From Hoyosella levis (GTDB lineage Bacteria; Actinomycetota; Actinomycetes; Mycobacteriales; Mycobacteriaceae): a stretch of 64,000 nucleotides of DNA. Below the pieces are notes generated by a model. The model made no database searches and had not been told where the DNA came from. It saw only the letters and a list, made by a program, of their open reading frames with translations. Position 1 is the first letter of the stretch; every line of letters begins with the position of its first letter. A program made the translations under genes and the position numbers. This document shows, one piece after another, positions 6,944 through 14,935 of this stretch. The stretch is taken from positions 1 to 64,000 of the forward strand of contig NZ_BQYM01000015.1 of assembly GCF_026008515.1 (NCBI RefSeq). The letters run 5' to 3'.

Positions 6944-8479
6944 CTATAGACCTGCGGGGGCCTGGTTTCTCATCGGATGGTGGCGAGGGGCCACGAGGCC
7001 GGTGGAACCTGGCTCGACCACCACGAACTGGCCCATGAGCCCGCGGTCCTCGTGCTCGAGGAGGTGGCAGTGAAACATGTAGGGCGTGCTCGGATCGGTG
7101 TAGTGCTCGAACCGCATCAGCAGCCGCACCACCTGGCCGGGCCGGATGTACACGGTGTCCTTGGGGCCTGATTGGAGGGGACTCCCGGGATCGCGGACCT
7201 GGAACTGCACGTCATGGACGTGGAAATTGTGCGGATCACCGGTGGCGTTGCGCACCTCCCACAGCTCCGTGGTGCCGACCGTGACTGTCTCGTCGATGCG
7301 GTTCATGTCCATCGTGCGGCCATCGATGGTGCTCGAACTGGTGATCGCGAACTCCCTGTGCACCGAGGGCTCGCCGAGGTCACGGGGCACCGCGAGGACG
7401 GTAGGAAGTTCGGGGCTCGGGGCTAGCTCGTTCGTGGCGCGGAGCTCGAGGATGTCCAGCGTGTCATCGCCGCCCGAGAAGCGATCGGTCCAGAAGTTCA
7501 GGCCCAGCTCCGGCGGCTCGCTGCGCAGCACTGCCGTGGTCCCTGCGGCGACCTCGACGATGATCTCGGCACGCTCGCCGGGCGAGAGCTGCACGTGGTC
7601 GACCCGGTGCGGCCGTGCGAGGAGCCCGCCATCGGTGCCGATCAGGTCCATGGAGGCGCTGCCAGGGAGCGCGAACCGATAGGTCCGTGCGCTGGAGGCA
7701 TTGAGGAGGCGCAGCCGCACGCGCTCGGTGGTGACGTCGAGGTAGGGAGCGGGTGTGCCGTTGACCAGGATGTCACCGCCGATGATTCCTGCCTCGGCGA
7801 ACATCGCTGGTGCGGCATCGAGCTGGCCATCGCGGAATCGCTTGTCCTGCACGATCACCGGGATGTCATCGATCCCATACTCCGCGGGCAGTTCCGGCCC
7901 GCCCGGCTCATCGAGGATGAATATTCCCGCGATGCCGCGGTAGACATGCTCCGCCGTGGCGCCATGCAGGTGGGGGTGGTACCACAGCGTCGCGGCGGGC
8001 TGCGCGATCGTCCATTCGGGAAACCAGGACTGCCCGGGGTCGATCACCTGGTGCGGACCGCCATCCATTGCTGCGGGAAGATGCATCCCGTGCCAGTGGA
8101 GGGTGCTGGTCTCGCCGAGCTCATTGGTGACGTTCATGCGGACCTTCTCGCCCCGCGCCGCGCGGATCGTCGGACCGAGGTAGTCGCCATTGACTCCCCA
8201 GGTGCGGGTCCGCGGCCCGTGGCCGAGGTCAGCGGTGCCTGCTTGCATCGCGAGGTCGAACACCCGGGTGCCGTTGGGGTCGAGGCGTGACTCGGCAAGC
8301 GGCGGGACTTGCAACGGGTTGGTGAACTCCACTGCGCCGGAGGTGTCCTCCACCGCGCTGCTCCACGCCATGACGAGCACCACGACGGCGAAGGCGCTGA
8401 CCGCGAGCACGGCGAGAACAGCCAGGCGCGCTGCGATCGCGAGGCGGGATGGAAGCACACGGATACCCATGGCTCTCAT
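6944..8479 (-). CDS. Membrane-anchored multicopper oxidase (CueO/bilirubin-oxidase-like)
   Basis: 511 residues from the ATG at 8479; another ATG at 8470 is equally possible, while the longer frame would run through a terminator. An uncleaved or signal helix covers residues 13-40, followed by three cupredoxin domains. Copper-site motifs are intact: HWHGMH (128-133), WYHPHLHG (166-173), HNFHVHDV, and the C-terminal HCHLLEHEDRGLM carrying the Cys-His bridge and the axial Met of the type 1 site. The enzyme would oxidise Cu(I) or organic substrates outside the membrane with O2. It heads a probable unit with PPOX and SRPBCC. Confidence 0.88.
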   Translation of the reverse strand: MRAMGIRVLPSRLAIAARLAVLAVLAVSAFAVVVLVMAWSSAVEDTSGAVEFTNPLQVPPLAESRLDPNGTRVFDLAMQAGTADLGHGPRTRTWGVNGDYLGPTIRAARGEKVRMNVTNELGETSTLHWHGMHLPAAMDGGPHQVIDPGQSWFPEWTIAQPAATLWYHPHLHGATAEHVYRGIAGIFILDEPGGPELPAEYGIDDIPVIVQDKRFRDGQLDAAPAMFAEAGIIGGDILVNGTPAPYLDVTTERVRLRLLNASSARTYRFALPGSASMDLIGTDGGLLARPHRVDHVQLSPGERAEIIVEVAAGTTAVLRSEPPELGLNFWTDRFSGGDDTLDILELRATNELAPSPELPTVLAVPRDLGEPSVHREFAITSSSTIDGRTMDMNRIDETVTVGTTELWEVRNATGDPHNFHVHDVQFQVRDPGSPLQSGPKDTVYIRPGQVVRLLMRFEHYTDPSTPYMFHCHLLEHEDRGLMGQFVVVEPGSTGLVAPRHHPMRNQAPAGL

Positions 8480-8562
8480 CGTCGGCCGATCCGCTCCCCC
8501 GCACATCGGGGCTCGAGCCCCATTCCCTCCTGCGGGTTCCCCCTGACGCAGCGCAGGAATGG

Positions 8563-8605
8563 CGGAGCGCCCCGCACGGATACCGTCAACGTGCGGGGCG
8601 CTCCG
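8563..8605 (-). terminator. Strong hairpin between the small-peptide gene and the oxidase gene
   Basis: Arms 8563-8578 and 8590-8605 are perfectly complementary (16 bp, GC-rich) around an 11-nt loop. It lies about 100 nt after the stop of the 38-residue gene and about 80 nt before the oxidase start, and should isolate the two transcripts. Confidence 0.7.
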
Positions 8606-8706
8606 GCCCTGGGCCCCTCGGCGCATGCTCCCGTTACCCCTAGTATGCGCCCTGTTCGGGGGGCACGCCACGAATTATCGACGGCATGTCTAAACGTGCC
8701 GGCGTC

Positions 8707-8823
8707 CTACAGGCCCAGCCCCTGCAACCCGGGAACGAGCCCGGCGATCGAGTTGTAGGCGGATATGAGAATGACGCCGCCGATGATCTGGAAGTCGTAC
8801 AGCAAGCCTTCGGCAGATCCCAT
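8707..8823 (-). CDS. 38-residue hydrophobic peptide, probably membrane or cell-envelope
   Basis: ATG at 8823 with a good ribosome site (GAGGAGA, 8 nt upstream), TAG at 8707-8709. It reads MGSAEGLLYDFQIIGGVILI then about 18 more residues ending LVPGLQGLGL. It is amphipathic and glycine/leucine/isoleucine-rich with only two acidic and no basic residues. A long untranslated leader carries a CRP/GlxR-type site, and a strong terminator follows, so it looks like a dedicated single-gene transcript. I recognise no family. Very short envelope proteins (for example the corynebacterial PorA/PorH peptides, 45-57 residues) are one possible comparison, not a homology claim. Confidence 0.65.
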   Translation of the reverse strand: MGSAEGLLYDFQIIGGVILISAYNSIAGLVPGLQGLGL

Positions 8824-8949
8824 GATTTTTCTCCTCGTTCGTGGATGCGATCATCTCGACCCTTGGGGACATCGCTGCTGGCCGCAACTCGGCCGTGCCC
8901 GCCAATCACCGGTCAAAGCCATCCCTGACCTGCACCTTGCCCGCGCAAA

Positions 8950-8965
8950 TGTGACCCAGATCACG
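8950..8965 (-). promoter_or_regulatory. CRP/GlxR-type cAMP-receptor site
   Basis: TGTGACCCAGATCACG contains GTGA-N6-TCAC, the core of the actinobacterial CRP/GlxR consensus TGTGA-N6-TCACA. It is about 127 nt upstream of the 38-residue gene and 50 nt from the thiL stop, so the only start it can serve nearby is that small gene. Confidence 0.55.
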
Positions 8966-9013
8966 GCGCTAGCGTGGTGGGCGCGCATCGACCCGGAAAC
9001 GAGCCAGTTCCAG

Positions 9014-9994
9014 CTACCTCCAGCTCGTCCATCCCTGGCCCGCGGCAGGCTGCCCCGCCACGAGTACCCGAGGATCTCCCGCGGTGACCGTGCCGATGCG
9101 GCTCCAGCCCTCGGGCAGCGGGGACCGGGGATCGAAGGTGCCGGCGAACGCATGATCCTCGCCGCCGTTGAGCACCCAGTCCCAGGGGTCTCCGTGATGC
9201 GCGCCCGCTACTGCCAGCACGGCTGGGCAGGGCCGCCAGGTGGCGAGCTCGAGATCGATCGAGACCGATGATGCTCGCGCGACATGGCCGAGGTCAGCGA
9301 GGAGGCCATCCGAGATATCGATCATCGAGCGCGCCCCGGATCGCGCGGCAGCGAGCGCCGATTCGTAGGGCGGCCGGGGCACGCGATGCACCGCGATGCA
9401 CTCCTCCTCGGCCGCGGAGGCTGGCGCGATCTCCCGCTCGAGCAGGTGCAAGCCCGCCGCGGATCGCCCGGTCGCTCCAGCGAGCGCGACCACATCGCCT
9501 GGTCGCGCTCCCGATCGGCGGGTGGCCTCGCGGCCCTCGAGCTGGCCGAGCGCGGTGACCGAGACCGTGATGTCGCGCCCCTGGACGAGGTCTCCGCCGC
9601 TGATGCCCGCGCCGAACCTTCCGGCCTCCGCCCAGAGACCGTCGGTGAGAGCATCGGTGAAGGCTGTCGGGGTGTCGGGCGGGCAGGCGAGCCCGATGAG
9701 GAAGGTGATCGGTACCGCGCCCATCGCGCACAGGTCGGCGGCGTTCTGCGCGATCGCCTTGCGCCCGACGTCGTGGGCGCTGGACCAGTCCGTCCGGAAA
9801 TGCCGATGCTCGACGAGCATGTCGAGGCATGCCACTGTCGCGCCGCCGTCGATGCGGATGATGGCCGCGTCGTCACCGGGGCCGAGCAGCACCGATGCGG
9901 GCTGGGCGCGGCCCTGGGTAGCCCGGTCGATGACGGCGAACTCGCCGGCAGCGCGCACCGTGGCGCCGGATTCGTGGTGATGCAGATCGCTCAC
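9014..9994 (-). CDS. thiL: Thiamine-monophosphate kinase
   Basis: 326 residues from GTG at 9994, chosen because TACTCT (complement of 10001-10006) lies 6 nt upstream, typical of a leaderless start. ThiL phosphorylates thiamine monophosphate with ATP to the active cofactor. Characteristic features are the N-terminal GEFAVID helix, LLGPGDDAAIIR with the Mg-binding Asp pair, ISGGDLVQG, and MIDISDGLLADLGH. It is divergent from the DUF3515 gene, as in mycobacteria. Confidence 0.9.
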   Translation of the reverse strand: MSDLHHHESGATVRAAGEFAVIDRATQGRAQPASVLLGPGDDAAIIRIDGGATVACLDMLVEHRHFRTDWSSAHDVGRKAIAQNAADLCAMGAVPITFLIGLACPPDTPTAFTDALTDGLWAEAGRFGAGISGGDLVQGRDITVSVTALGQLEGREATRRSGARPGDVVALAGATGRSAAGLHLLEREIAPASAAEEECIAVHRVPRPPYESALAAARSGARSMIDISDGLLADLGHVARASSVSIDLELATWRPCPAVLAVAGAHHGDPWDWVLNGGEDHAFAGTFDPRSPLPEGWSRIGTVTAGDPRVLVAGQPAAGQGWTSWR

Positions 9995-9999
9995 GCCCC

Positions 10000-10006
10000 T
10001 AGAGTA
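10000..10006. promoter_or_regulatory. Overlapping divergent -10 elements of thiL and the DUF3515 gene
   Basis: TAGAGT (10000-10005, plus strand) and TACTCT (complement of 10001-10006) are both TANNNT hexamers and share five base pairs. Each lies 6-8 nt from a start codon (9994 on the minus strand, 10014 on the plus strand). Only one polymerase can open this site at a time. Confidence 0.6.
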
Positions 10007-10013
10007 CGGTGGC

Positions 10014-10571
10014 GTGGTGAGCAAGACTTCGTCGGAACGCTACTCCCCCGGCATGATCGCTACCGCGGTGTCACTGCCCGCCGCGCTGATCGTGGCGCTG
10101 ATCGTGGCAGCGGTGGTCATGCAACGCTCCTCGCCCGCCGAGCCGGTCGCGATCACCACGGTGCCAGCCCCGGATGCGCAATCCAGCGAGTGCGCCAGCC
10201 TCATGGATGCCCTGCCCGAGCAGCTCGGTGATCTCAAGCGCGCTGAGCTGCTTGAACCTGCCCCCAAGGGTGCCGCGGCATGGCGCGACCCCGCGATCCT
10301 GGGCGAGCCCGTGGTGCTGCGCTGCGGGCTGGAGCGACCGCTCGAGTTCGATCGTGCTTCCGCCCTGCAAATCGTCAACGGCGTCAATTGGTTCGAGATC
10401 TCCGGCGAGAGCATGGGCTTGGAATCCTCCACCTGGTACGCCGTCGACCGCGGGATCTACGTCGCGGTGACCATCCCCAACGGTTCGGGCCCCACGCCGA
10501 TCCAGGTGCTGTCCAACACGGTCAGCGACGCTGTCGCGAAGCAGCCCATCGACCCGGCCCCGATCAACTAG
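10014..10571 (+). CDS. DUF3515 family membrane-anchored protein (Rv2980-like)
   Basis: 185 residues from GTG at 10014 (the adjacent GTG at 10017 is also possible). A single N-terminal membrane helix (residues 14-37, IATAVSLPAALIVALIVAAVVM) is followed by an extracytoplasmic domain with two cysteines (SSECASLM and LRCGLE) likely to pair. The LERPLEF and NGVNWFEISG stretches are typical of DUF3515. Function is unknown; the family sits next to thiL and ddl across Mycobacteriales. A leaderless start is indicated by TAGAGT 8 nt upstream. Confidence 0.8.
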   Translation: MVSKTSSERYSPGMIATAVSLPAALIVALIVAAVVMQRSSPAEPVAITTVPAPDAQSSECASLMDALPEQLGDLKRAELLEPAPKGAAAWRDPAILGEPVVLRCGLERPLEFDRASALQIVNGVNWFEISGESMGLESSTWYAVDRGIYVAVTIPNGSGPTPIQVLSNTVSDAVAKQPIDPAPIN

Positions 10572-10611
10572 CTCGTCGCGTCCGGCGGCACAAGGTGGGC
10601 GGTGCCGCTCA

Positions 10612-10686
10612 CCGGCAAAAGCACGGGAAACCGTCAAACGCGATAGAAGCCACCTCGACGTTTCCGCAGCTTCTATCGCGTTTGCG
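10612..10686 (+). repeat. Composite hairpin repeat, copy A
   Basis: A 75-nt unit made of a 23-nt flank and a 16-bp perfect inverted repeat (10635-10650 and 10669-10684, CAAACGCGATAGAAGC and its complement) around an 18-nt loop. The reverse complement of 41217-41291 matches flank and arms almost completely while the loop differs. It follows the DUF3515 stop and may terminate transcription. GC-rich repetitive sequence continues to about 10740. Confidence 0.8.
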
Positions 10687-10787
10687 GCCGCGGTCCCCGG
10701 CTGCGGGCCCAAGCCGCGGGCCCAAACCGCGGCCTCAAGGCACCGGCTGCTAGCCGACGTGCGGCAACCAGGCATAGAGTTGATGGC

Positions 10788-11597
10788 ATGGCAAGCCTGC
10801 GGGCAGGCCTCGGCGGTCACCCGGCCCAGGTCGCCGCGATCATGGTGCTGGGAATCGGTGCGCTCGTCGCGTCATCGGACAGGATGACTGCGTTCATCCA
10901 GTCCGCGGATAGCGAGAATTCCGCGACGCCTGCTGATCCTGTCGCCTCCGTCCCCGACCTTGCTGATCCTGTTGCCGCCGACCTGGTCGTGCCAGCCCGC
11001 ACCGCTCTCGCCGTCGCGTGCTCCGACGGCACGGTCACGGCAACGGGCAATGCGACCATTCCGCGCGCGGCGCTGTCAACGGCAAAGCTGTACCTGGCCG
11101 AGCATGTCTTGTCGCGTCCCGGCACCGCCGAGGACGAGCTCGGGCTGGTAGAGCGGATGATCGCGAGATCCGATGATCGCGCCGCCGATATCCTTGATGC
11201 CCGGCACCCGGGAGCAATCAACAGCGTCGCGGAGCGGTACGACCTGCAGGACACCCTCGGGATGGACACGTGGGGCGTAAGCCTCACCAGTGCCGCTGAT
11301 CTCGTTGTGTTCCTCCAGCGGGCCAGGGACACCCCTGCGGGCCGCGAGGTGCTGGCGCTCATGGCGACCACCGAGCCAGTCGCGGCGGACGGCGAGATGC
11401 AGGACTGGGGCGTCGCACAGGTCCCGGGCGTGGTGGGGGTGAAGCTCGGCTGGTCGGACTGGGGCGTGCCGACCGTGGCGTCCGTTGGCTTCAGTGACAG
11501 GTTCATCGTCGCGGGCAGCACCATTGGCTCGCGCGAGCAGCACACCGCCGATCTCGGATCCGCGCTCGAGGGCCTATGCGGGGACGTGCTCGGCTGA
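10788..11597 (+). CDS. Secreted penicillin-binding/beta-lactamase-fold protein, probably non-lactamase
   Basis: 269 residues, ATG 7 nt after a TAGAGT -10 (10775-10780), so probably leaderless. An N-terminal helix (residues 14-30) anchors or exports it, then a Thr/Pro/Ala linker. The body carries serine-hydrolase-like motifs: SxxK as STAK (97-100) and KxG as KLG (219-221); the middle motif is unclear (SDD near 128). No canonical class A lactamase Glu element is seen. It may be an envelope or regulatory protein rather than an enzyme. Its 3' end overlaps the end of the opposite-strand copper ATPase gene by 24 nt. Confidence 0.6.
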   Translation: MASLRAGLGGHPAQVAAIMVLGIGALVASSDRMTAFIQSADSENSATPADPVASVPDLADPVAADLVVPARTALAVACSDGTVTATGNATIPRAALSTAKLYLAEHVLSRPGTAEDELGLVERMIARSDDRAADILDARHPGAINSVAERYDLQDTLGMDTWGVSLTSAADLVVFLQRARDTPAGREVLALMATTEPVAADGEMQDWGVAQVPGVVGVKLGWSDWGVPTVASVGFSDRFIVAGSTIGSREQHTADLGSALEGLCGDVLG

Positions 11598-13673
11598 TGC
11601 CGGCGCCTCCTGTGCATGCGCCTCCTGTGCCTGGTCGGGCGAGAGGTCCACGCGGCGGAGCAGCTGCGCGTTGAGCGCGACAACGATGGTGGAGAGCGAC
11701 ATCAGGACGGCGCCCACCGCTGGGGGCATGATGATGCCCACCGGCGCGAGGACGCCCGCCGCGAGCGGCACGGCGACGATGTTGTATCCGACGGCCCACA
11801 CGAGGTTCTGGCGCATCTTGCGATAGGCGGCCCGCGACAAGCGCGCGACGGAGACGACGAGCCGGGGATCGTCCGCCGCGAGGACCACGCCCGCGGACTC
11901 GATGGCGACATCGGTGCCCGCGCCGATGGCAATGCCCACGTCAGCGCGTGCGAGCGCGGGGGCATCGTTGACGCCGTCGCCGACCATGGCCACCGGATGG
12001 CCACGTTCCTGCAGCTCGCGCACCCGCGATTCCTTGCGGTCCGGCAGAACCCCGGCGAACACCTCGTCGATCCCGAGCTGGTCAGCAACGCTCTCGGCGA
12101 CCTGCCGGCCATCCCCGGTGATCATGACGACCTGCACGTTGTTGGCATGCAGCGCATCGATTGCGGCGCGCGACTCGGGCCGGATCGCATCCTCGAGAGC
12201 GAGCACGCCGACGACCCTCTCGCCGTCGAGCACATGCAGCACCGACGCTCCGCGGTCCTTCCATTCCGTGACGGTGTCCTCGAAGCGCGGATCGGGGTCG
12301 ATGCCCAGTTCCTCGAGCAGCGCGGGCCCCGCGACGGCGATGCGTCCACCGTCGAGCTGTGCGGTGACTCCGCGCCCGGCGAGCGTCTCGTGGCCGGTGG
12401 CGCGCGGCACGTCGATGCTGCGCTCCCGCGCAGCGGCCGTGATGGCGCGCGCGACGGGATGCTCGCTCTCGGACTCGGCCGCCGCGGCGATCCGTAGCAG
12501 CTCGTCGCTGTCGGCAGGCTCGATGCCAGTGACGCGATGCTGGCCGGTGGTGAGGGTGCCGGTCTTGTCGAACAGGACCGTATCGACGGTGCGCATTCGC
12601 TCGAGGGCGAGCCGGTCCTTGACAAGCACGCCAGCCCGGGCCGCGCGCTCGGTGGAGATGGCGATCACGAGGGGTATCGCGAGGCCCAGTGCGTGCGGGC
12701 ATGCGATGACGAGGACGGTGACGGTACGCACCACGGCATCGTCGACGCTGCCGACGATCATCCAAGCGCTGAAGGTAAGCACGGCCGCGGCAACGGCGAA
12801 ATAGAACAGCAGCGCGGCTGCCCTATCGGCGAGCGCCTGGGCGCGGGACGAGGATTGCTGCGCGTCGGCGACGAGCCGCTGAATGCCAGCGAGCGCCGTG
12901 TCCTCACCGATGGCGGTGATGGTGACGCGCACCGAGTTGTCGGTGGCGACGGTGCCGGCCACGACGCGGTCCCCGGAGGCTCGCGGAACCGCCCGGGATT
13001 CCCCGGTGATGAGTGACTCGTCCATGTCGGCGTGGCCCGATTCGATGGTGCCATCGGCGGGGACGCGACCGCCGGCCCGGACGAGGACCTGGTCGCCGAC
13101 GGCGAGGTCCGCGATGCTGACCTCGCGCGTGCCCGTGTCCTCGATGCGCTCGGCTGTATCGGGGATCATGCTGGCCAGGGCGTCGAGCGCGCCGGACGCG
13201 GAACCAAGTGCACGCATCTCCAGCCAGTGGCCGAGAAGCATGATGACGATGAGGAGCGCGAGCTCCCACCAGAAGTCGAGGTGCAGGCCGCCGATTCCGA
13301 GGGTCGTTGCCGCCGAGGCGAGGAAGGCGACAGTGATGGCCATGCCGATCAGGGTCATCATCCCGGGCTGCCGGTCACGGAGCTCCCGGATGGCCCCGGT
13401 CAGGAAGGGACTACCGCCATACACAAAGATGATCGTGCCGAGGATCGCAGGGATCGCGGTGACCAGGTCGTTGCTGGGCAGGGTGTAGCTGAGCAGATCC
13501 GCGATCATCGGGCTGAGAAGCACGACGGGGATCGCGAGCACAAGGCTGACGAAGAAGCGGTGCTTGAATATCTCGCCGTGCGCGCCGTGCCCGGCATGGC
13601 GATCGTCCTTATGATGCTCGGCCTTGTGATGCTCGGCCTTGTGCTGCTCGGCGTGCGCGTGGTGCTCGTGCAT
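11574..13673 (-). CDS. copB: Copper-exporting P1B-type ATPase, CopB subtype (CPH motif)
   Basis: 699 residues from ATG at 13673, with GGAGG 8 nt upstream. The N-terminus is extremely His-rich (MHEHHAHAEQHKAEHHKAEH onward), a metal-binding tail replacing the usual CxxC domains. Key motifs: TGES (223-226) in the actuator, CPH in the membrane (325-327), DKTGTLT with phosphorylated Asp369, HP in the nucleotide domain (SEHPVAR), and GDGVNDAPAL. CPH defines P1B-3/CopB pumps, linked to Cu(II)/Cu(I) efflux. A palindromic CsoR-like operator sits in its promoter. Confidence 0.9.
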   Translation of the reverse strand: MHEHHAHAEQHKAEHHKAEHHKDDRHAGHGAHGEIFKHRFFVSLVLAIPVVLLSPMIADLLSYTLPSNDLVTAIPAILGTIIFVYGGSPFLTGAIRELRDRQPGMMTLIGMAITVAFLASAATTLGIGGLHLDFWWELALLIVIMLLGHWLEMRALGSASGALDALASMIPDTAERIEDTGTREVSIADLAVGDQVLVRAGGRVPADGTIESGHADMDESLITGESRAVPRASGDRVVAGTVATDNSVRVTITAIGEDTALAGIQRLVADAQQSSSRAQALADRAAALLFYFAVAAAVLTFSAWMIVGSVDDAVVRTVTVLVIACPHALGLAIPLVIAISTERAARAGVLVKDRLALERMRTVDTVLFDKTGTLTTGQHRVTGIEPADSDELLRIAAAAESESEHPVARAITAAARERSIDVPRATGHETLAGRGVTAQLDGGRIAVAGPALLEELGIDPDPRFEDTVTEWKDRGASVLHVLDGERVVGVLALEDAIRPESRAAIDALHANNVQVVMITGDGRQVAESVADQLGIDEVFAGVLPDRKESRVRELQERGHPVAMVGDGVNDAPALARADVGIAIGAGTDVAIESAGVVLAADDPRLVVSVARLSRAAYRKMRQNLVWAVGYNIVAVPLAAGVLAPVGIIMPPAVGAVLMSLSTIVVALNAQLLRRVDLSPDQAQEAHAQEAPASAEHVPA

Positions 13674-13700
13674 GATGGACCTCCGGTTCGGAACACTCCC

Positions 13701-13722
13701 ACCATACCCCCAGGGGGTACCT
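13701..13722 (-). promoter_or_regulatory. CsoR-like copper operator and promoter of copB
   Basis: The palindrome ATACCCCCAGGGGGTAC (13704-13720) matches the mycobacterial CsoR operator pattern. On the minus strand a TATGGT -10 (complement of 13701-13706) is preceded, after 17 nt, by TAGACG as a weak -35. The operator fills that spacer, so apo-CsoR would block polymerase and copper would release it. No csoR gene is in this window. Confidence 0.75.
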
Positions 13723-13768
13723 ACGTCTAGGGTGCCGACGGCATGCCCTGCCCCTCGCGGGCGTGGTG

Positions 13769-14884
13769 TCAGCGCAGGCCGGTGCCGCGCGCGAGCGCCG
13801 TCTCGATCAGGGTGGTGATCAGCCGCGAGTACTCGACGCCCGTCTCGGCCCACACCCGGGGGTACAGCGAGATCGACGTGAAGCCCGGCATCGTATTGAT
13901 CTCGTTGATGACCGGACCGTCCTCGGTCTCGAAGAAGTCCACCCGGGCGAGCCCCTGGCAGCCGAGCGCATGGAACGCCTCGATGGCGATGCGCTGGATC
14001 TCCTTCGTCGTCGCATCATCAAGACCGGCAGGCACATCGAACTCGGTGACATCGTTGATGTACTTCGTCTCGAAGTCGTAGAACGCGCCGCCCTCGGCAT
14101 CCCCGACGTGGCTATCGGGCAGCCGGATCTCGGCGATCACGCTGGCCTCCACCCGGCCATCGGCGAACTCCAGGACGCCGCACTCCACCTCGCGGCCGAC
14201 GATGCCTGCCTCGACGATCACCTTGGGATCGTGGGCGCGCGCCTCCGCGATCGCTGCATCGAGCTCGTCCCAGCTGGTGATGCGGGAGATGCCGATGGAG
14301 GAGCCACCGCGTGCTGGCTTGACGAAAGCGGGCAGGCCGATGAGCTCGCGCTCCTGCTTGTCGAGCGTCGCGTTGCCGGGCCGGAGCACGACCTGGCGGC
14401 CGACGGGAAGCCCCTCGGCGGCGAGCAGCTTCTTGGTGAACTCCTTGTCCATGCCTGCCGCGCTCGCGAGCACCCCGGGACCCACGTAGGGCACTCCAGC
14501 GAGCTCGAGCAAGCCCTGCACCGTGCCGTCCTCGCCGTAGGGGCCGTGCAGGATGGGGAAGACCACGTCCACGGTGGACAGGACCGTTCCGATCGCCTCG
14601 CCATCGAGCGCGACGATCTCGCCCTTGCGCGCGGGTGACGGCGATAGCGCGAGCTCGCCACCGGCGGGATCCACCGAGGGCAGGGACTTGTTCGCGATGA
14701 CTAGCTTGGCGGGATCGGTCACGCCCTGCACCCAGGTGCCCTCGCGGGTGATGCCGATCGGGACGACATCGAAGCGCTCCCGATCGATGTGTCGCAGCAC
14801 GCTCCCCGCCGATACGCACGACACGGGATGCTCGGCACTGCGGCCACCAAATACAACAGCTACGCGAATCCGATCCTCAGGCAC
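13769..14884 (-). CDS. ddl: D-alanine--D-alanine ligase
   Basis: 371 residues. It joins two D-Ala with ATP for peptidoglycan precursors in the cytoplasm. Visible are the N-terminal [43 protein letters not shown], the ATP-grasp lysine region [15 protein letters not shown], and the Mg-binding end [21 protein letters not shown]. It lies 51 nt after gpsA on the same strand and is probably co-transcribed, as in Mycobacterium. Confidence 0.93.
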   Translation of the reverse strand: MPEDRIRVAVVFGGRSAEHPVSCVSAGSVLRHIDRERFDVVPIGITREGTWVQGVTDPAKLVIANKSLPSVDPAGGELALSPSPARKGEIVALDGEAIGTVLSTVDVVFPILHGPYGEDGTVQGLLELAGVPYVGPGVLASAAGMDKEFTKKLLAAEGLPVGRQVVLRPGNATLDKQERELIGLPAFVKPARGGSSIGISRITSWDELDAAIAEARAHDPKVIVEAGIVGREVECGVLEFADGRVEASVIAEIRLPDSHVGDAEGGAFYDFETKYINDVTEFDVPAGLDDATTKEIQRIAIEAFHALGCQGLARVDFFETEDGPVINEINTMPGFTSISLYPRVWAETGVEYSRLITTLIETALARGTGLR

Positions 14885-14935
14885 GCGCCCAACGCTACCC
14901 GGACGATCGTCGGCGCGGGGCGAGAGGCACGGCTG

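Noticed and set aside
8640-8686. 15-codon frame (MPSIIRGVPPEQGAY) just after the 38-residue gene on the minus strand
   Set aside because: No ribosome site or -10 at proper spacing; it lies in the region between the gene and its terminator and is most simply 3' UTR.
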